The position numbers were made by a program, and so were the translations under genes. A DNA stretch of 64,000 nt from Nannocystis bainbridge. Its GTDB lineage: Bacteria > Myxococcota_A > Polyangia > Nannocystales > Nannocystaceae. Under the pieces are notes generated by a model. It saw only the letters and a list, made by a program, of their open reading frames with translations, was not told the DNA's origin and searched no databases. Below are positions 54,159-64,000 of this stretch, piece by piece. The stretch spans positions 1,116,001 to 1,180,000 of the forward strand of contig NZ_JAQNDL010000003.1 of NCBI RefSeq assembly GCF_028368995.1, read 5' to 3'. The stretch's first letter is position 1; every line of letters starts with the position of its first letter.

Positions 54159-54162
<4 letters not shown>
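51874..54162 (+). CDS. AT-less ketosynthase-carrier protein with altered KS active site (KS-ACP)
   Basis: 762 residues. The KS domain (about 1-425) keeps the active-site Cys (ATCSASL, Cys177) and the first His (ELHGTGF, His311). The second His of the triad, normally in K-x-N-I-G-H-L-E, is Asn350 (KTNIGNLE). There is no acyltransferase: the KS-to-AT linker is followed at about residue 515 by a Ser/Asp/Pro/Ala repeat and then directly by the post-AT linker CVSLPTYPWQRERMW. An ACP with Ser681 (FDLGVSSLTALAL) completes it. Lost elongation chemistry and no loading domain fit a transfer module that takes the pyrrolyl group from the carrier and hands it to the next PKS. It overlaps the next gene by 4 bases. 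Confidence 0.9.
53424..53507 (+). repeat. 21-bp tandem repeat at the site of the missing AT
   Basis: Four adjacent 21-bp units (53424-53444, 53445-53465, 53466-53486, 53487-53507), each coding a 7-residue unit of the type ANSADSP. They lie between the KS-AT linker and the post-AT linker, where an AT of about 300 residues would normally stand. The core GATTCGCCCGCGAGCA is close to the core of the repeat inside the next PKS gene (57219-57497). Confidence 0.85.
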
Positions 54163-59767
<5,605 letters not shown>

Positions 59768-59771
<4 letters not shown>

Positions 59772-62700
59772 ACGTGACACAGCTCCTCAACGAACTGGCG
59801 CAGCAGAACATCCGCATCGCCGCCGACGGCGACGACCTCACCGTGCGGGCGCCTCGCGGCGCGCTGACCCCGTGGCTGCGCGAGCAATTGCAGCAGCACA
59901 AGCCAGCGATCCTCACCCTGCTGCGCCGCGACATCCCGGCAGGCGACCAGCCGGCCATCCCGCGCGTCACCCCCGACCTCGCCGCGCGCCACGAGCCGTT
60001 CCCGCTGACCGACATCCAGCAGGCCTACTGGGTCGGCCGCATGTCCGAGTTCGATCAGGGCGACGTCTCGATTCACTTCTACGTCGAGGTCGACGGCCAG
60101 CACCTCGACCTGCCGCGCCTCGAGACGGCCTGGAACCGCATGGTGCGGCGCCACGACATGCTGCACTCGGTCGTCGCCGCCGACGGCCGCCAGCGGATCT
60201 TGGAGCAGGTCCCCGACTATCACTTCGTCGTCGCCGACCTGCGTGAGCGCTCCGCCGCCGAAGTCGAGGCCGCCCTCGCCGCCGTGCACGACGAGCTCTC
60301 GCACCAGGTGCTGCCGAACGACCGCTGGCCGGCCTTTGAGATCCGCGCCTCGCTCCTGCCCGGCGGCGTCACTCGCCTCCACCTCAGCGTCGACCTCGTC
60401 AACATGGACGGCGGCAGCCTCATGCTGCTGCTCGACGAGTGGACCCGCGTCTACTTCGACCCGCACACTTCGCTCGAGCCGCTCGAGCTGTCGTACCGCG
60501 ATTACGTGCTCGCCGAGCTCGAGCTGCGCAAGACCCCGGCCTACCAGCAGTCGCTCGCCTACTGGAAGCAGCGCGTGCCGCAGCTGCCGCCCGCGCCCGA
60601 GCTGGTGACCGTCGGCGGCGAGCGCCAGCGGACCCGCTTCGTCCACAAGACCGCCAAGATCGAGCGCGCCGTGTGGGAGCGCCTCAAGGCCGCCGCGACC
60701 GCCCGCGACCTGACCGTCTCGTCGGTGCTCGCGGCCGCCTACGCCGAGGTCCTGGCCGCGTGGGGCAAGGGCCCCGACTTCACCCTCAACGTCACCCTGT
60801 TCAACCGCCTGCCGGTGCACCCGCAGGTCGACGCGATCCTCGGCGACTTCACCTCGATGATCCTGCTCGGCGTCGAGGGCTCGGCCCACGCCGAGTTCGA
60901 GGCGCGCGCGCGGGCGATCCAGCAGCAGCTGTGGCACGACCTCGAGCACCACGAGGTCAGCGGCATCGAGGTCCTGCGCGAGCTGGCGCGGGTGCGCCAG
61001 CAATACGGCGGCGCGATCATGCCGATCGTCTTCACCAACATGTTGAACCTCGGCGCCAAGGGCTTCGCCCCGCTCTACACCGCGCTCGAGCGGCTCGGCA
61101 GCGTCGCCTTCATCCTCACCCAGACCCCGCAGGTGTGGCTCGACTACCAGGTCCACGAGGACGCCGAGGGCCTGCGCCTGACCTGGGACGCGGTCGAGGG
61201 CCTGTTCCCGGCCGGCATGGTCGACGACATGTTGACCGCCCACTGCCGCCTGCTGCGCCGCCTCGCCGACGACGAGCAGGCCTGGCGCGGCCCGCTGGTC
61301 CTCGTCTCGCCTGACCACGTGGCCATGTGCGAGGCCGCCAACCGGACCGAGGCCGCGGTCCCCGAAGTCCTGCTGCACCGCCTGTTCGAGGCCCAGGTCC
61401 CGCGCCGCCCCGATCACCCGGCCGTGGTCGCCGGCGGCCGCACGCTCACCTACGCCGAGCTGCACCGCCGCGCCTGCCAGGTCGGCAACCGCCTGCGCGC
61501 GCTCGGGGCCGTGCCCGACGCCCTGGTGGCGATCGTCATGGACAAGGGCTGGGAGCAGGTCGTCGCCGCGCTCGGCATCCACATGGCCGGCGCCGCCTAC
61601 GTCCCGATCGATCCGTCGGTCCCGCCGGCGCGGCTGCATCACCTGCTCGCCCACGCCGAGGTCAAGCTGGTGCTCACCCAGTCGCACCTCGACGCTCGCC
61701 TCGCCTGGCCGGCCGGCGTGCAGCGCCTGCGCATCGACGGCGACGATTTCCTGCGCGACGACGACGCCCCGCTGGTCCCCGCGCAGCGGCCCGGCGACCT
61801 CGCCTACGTGCTCTACACCTCCGGCTCGACCGGCCAGCCCAAGGGCGTGATGATCGAGCAGCGCAGCGTCGTGAACCGCATGCTCGACGTGGGCCAGCGC
61901 GCCGGCGTCGGGCCCGACGACCGCTGCCTCGCGCTCACCGCCCTTCATCACGACCTCTCGGTGTGGGACATCTTCGGCGTGCTCGCGGCCGGCGCCACCA
62001 TCGTCGTGCCCGACGCCGCCGCCGTGCGCGATCCGGCCAGCTGGACCGCGCTCATGCGGCGCGAGCGGGTCACCCTGTGGAACTCCGTGCCCGCCTTCCT
62101 CGAGATGCTCGTCGAGCACCTCGAGCACGCCGCCGACGACGTCCCCGAGGCCCTGCGGTGGGTCATCCTCGCCGGTGACTGGATCCCCGTCGGCCTGCCC
62201 GACCGCCTGCGCGCCCACCTCCCGCGGGTCGCCATGGTCGCCTCCGGCGGCCCGACCGAGACCACCATCTGGGACATCTGGTACCCGATCGGCGCCGTCG
62301 ATCCGGCCTGGCGCAGCATCCCCTACGGCCGGCCCATGACCGGCAGCCGCTACCACGTGCTCGACCCCGCCCTGCGCCCGTGCCCGGCCCAGGTCCCCGG
62401 CGAGCTCTACATCGGCGGCGTCGGCCTGGCGCGCGGCTACTGGCGCGACGAGGCCCGCACCGCCGCCGCCTTCGTCGTCCACCCCGTCACCGGCGAGCGC
62501 CTCTATCGCAGCGGCGACCTCGGGCGGTGGTTGCCCGACGGCAACATCGAGTTCCTCGGCCGCGCCGACAACCAGGTCAAGGTCGGCGGCGTGCGCATCG
62601 AGCTCGAGGAGATCGAGGCCGAGCTCGGGCGTCACCCGCAGGTCCGCGGCTGCGCCGTGGTCGTCAAGGGCGAGCCCGGCGGCGCGCGTCACCTGGTCGC

Positions 62701-63967
62701 CTTCGTCGTCCCGAACGAGACCGAGGCCGACGCCGACACCGACGCCGACACCGAAGCTCCGCGCCCGCACGGGGCCGACCCCGGCCTCGACGCTCCTGCC
62801 GCCAAGCTCGAGTTCAAGCTGCGTCACCTCGAGCTGCGCGACGACCTCGCGGACCGGCCCGCCGTCGCCCTGCCCGAGCTCGCCGGCGACCCCCTGTCCG
62901 ACCTCGTGGCGGCCCGTCGCAGCCGCCGCAGCTTCCGCCCCGACCCCGTCCCCTTGACCGCGATCGCCGGCCTGCTCGCCGGCCTGCGCGCCCGCCGTCA
63001 CGACGACCTCGTGCGCCGCGGCTACCCCTCGGCCGGCAGCCTCTACCCTGTCCAAACGTACATGTTCGTAAAGCCAGGTCGCATCGACGGCCTCGAGGGT
63101 GGCGCCTACCACTACGACCCCGAAGCCCACCGCCTCGTCCGCCTCGGCGACGACCTCCCCGGCCCCGGCATGCACGCCCCCGTCAACCGCCCCGCCTTCA
63201 CCAGCGCCGCCTTCTCGCTGCTCCTGGTCGGCCAGCTGCGGGCCATCGAGCCGCTCTACGGCGCCCAGGCCCGCGATTTCTGCCTGCTCGAGGCCGGCTA
63301 CGCCAGCCAGAGCTTGATGCTGGCCGCCGAGCAGCACGGCCTCGGCCTGTGCCCGATCGGCGGCCTCGACGACGCCGCCCTGCGCGGCCCGCTGGCCCTC
63401 GACGACGGCCACGTCGTCCTTCACAGCCACGTCGGCGGCCTGCCCGACGCCGCCGCCGCCCCGCCGGCCGGCCCGCTCGGCCCCGCCGGCCTGCGCGCCC
63501 ACCTGCGCACGCGCCTGCCCGAGGCCCTGGTGCCCGCCACCTACGTCCTCGTCGACGCCCTGCCGCGCACCGCCAACGGCAAGCTCGACCGCCGGGCCCT
63601 CGCCGCCCGCGACGTCAACGACACCGCCGCCCCCGCCGCGGCCGCCAGCGGCCTCGAGGAGCGCGTCGCCGCCATCGTCGCCGAGGTCCTGCAGCTGCCT
63701 CGCATCGAGCGCGACCAGAACTTCTTCGAGCTCGGCGCCACCTCCGTCCACCTGGTCCGGATCGCCGGCCGCCTGCGCACCGAGCTGGGTTGCCAGGTCA
63801 CCGTCACCACCCTGTTCCGGGCCGCCACCGTGCGCGTGCTCGCCGGCCAGCTCGAGGTCGGCGCCGCCGAGGAGGCCGCCGCCCAGCTCCAACAACAGGC
63901 GCAGGGCCGCGTCGAGGCCCGCCTGGCCGCGCGAGGCCGTCGCGGCCGCGGAGGCAGCGATGTCTGA
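59768..63967 (+). CDS. NRPS module Cy-A-Ox-PCP (azole-forming)
   Basis: 1399 residues. A TubC-type docking domain (residues 1-55, LLNELAQQNIRIAADGDDL) leads in. The heterocyclisation domain has FPLTDIQQAYWVGR and the D-x4-D-x2-S motif (DLVNMDGGS: Asp209, Asp214, Ser217). The A domain has VLYTSGSTGQPKGV and GGPTETTIW; its pocket reads DLWNIASIWK, nearer to Cys codes than to Ser codes but not exact. An FMN-dependent oxidase domain (about 1045-1225, RRSRRSFRPD, GSLYPVQTYMFVKPG) is inserted in the A domain before A10 (NGKLDR). The PCP Ser1326 is in ELGATSVHLVR. It should join Cys or Ser to the chain, cyclise it and oxidise it to a thiazole or oxazole. Confidence 0.95.
63047..63064. repeat. 18-bp palindrome, copy 14 (inside NRPS)
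   Basis: CCTGTCCAAACGTACATG, coding PVQTYM in the oxidase domain motif LYPVQTYMFV, which is conserved in the family. Confidence 0.5.
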
Positions 63968-64000
63968 TCCGAACATCCCCGAGCACGCGATCGCCATCGT
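63960..64000 (+). CDS. Start of the next PKS gene (runs off the window)
   Basis: ATG 63960 overlaps the NRPS stop by 8 bases in another frame and opens MSDPNIPEHAIAI, which then reaches the window end. EHAIAIV-like sequence directly before a G-x-x-C-R-F-P-G motif is how KS domains begin, so the assembly line continues with another PKS protein. Only 13 codons are visible, so this is inference from the operon pattern and the residue match. Confidence 0.75.
   Translation, partial: MSDPNIPEHAIAI

Overview
The window is very GC-rich DNA with the genes of a myxobacterium, most likely of the Nannocystineae (a Nannocystis-like organism). The clues are many surface lipoproteins with Thr/Ser/Gly-rich linkers, two large Ser/Thr kinases with TPR-like C-terminal halves, two ADYC-type lipoproteins, a MYXO-CTERM-like sorting tail, a Protein S-like beta/gamma-crystallin protein, and a chloropyrrole-type PKS/NRPS cluster. 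No rRNA, tRNA, CRISPR array or complete insertion sequence was recognised by eye.

Bases 1-25800 are a loose mosaic: a P450 tail, a quinone reductase with a divergent LysR regulator, several exported Cys-rich lipoproteins, an FG-GAP lipoprotein, SUKH and LRR proteins, a TetR-SDR unit, a lipoprotein sulfatase with its own lipoprotein formylglycine-generating enzyme, small metabolic enzymes and a trypsin-fold protein without its catalytic Ser. Between them lie relics: a SnoaL-like tail, a collapsed NRPS/PKS fragment, a LysR gene with an internal stop beside a frameshifted flavin monooxygenase, a Cys-rich lipoprotein tail, and a frameshifted unknown gene.

Bases 24700-46600 hold two copies of one arrangement, an ADYC lipoprotein gene divergent from a kinase-TPR gene (24712-29081 and 40030-44505). 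Between and around them are a DUF6794 lipoprotein, a protein with a histone H1-like Lys/Ala tail, unrecognised large proteins, the crystallin protein, an ECF sigma factor and a von Willebrand A lipoprotein.

Bases 46593-64000 are the left part of a biosynthetic gene cluster. A methyltransferase is divergent from an operon in which genes abut or overlap: prolyl-carrier dehydrogenase, prolyl-AMP ligase (specificity code read as DLLYLALVCK), carrier protein, FADH2 halogenase, a KS-ACP protein without an AT, a KS-AT-DH-KR-ACP module, a Cy-A-Ox-PCP module, and the first codons of another PKS. The predicted path is proline to a (chloro)pyrrolyl-carrier thioester, transfer onto the PKS, one extension with reduction and dehydration, azole formation, then further extension beyond the window. 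From memory, the closest known chemistry is that of the pyrronazols of Nannocystis (chlorinated pyrrole-oxazole-pyrones); this link is a hypothesis.

Two signals are not explained by gene families. One is a fixed-length 18-bp imperfect palindrome (core CATGTCC-N4-GGACATG) found in fourteen copies, between genes and inside kinase, PKS and NRPS reading frames. The other is a pair of related in-frame tandem repeats, one at the place of the missing AT and one inside the DH of the next PKS.
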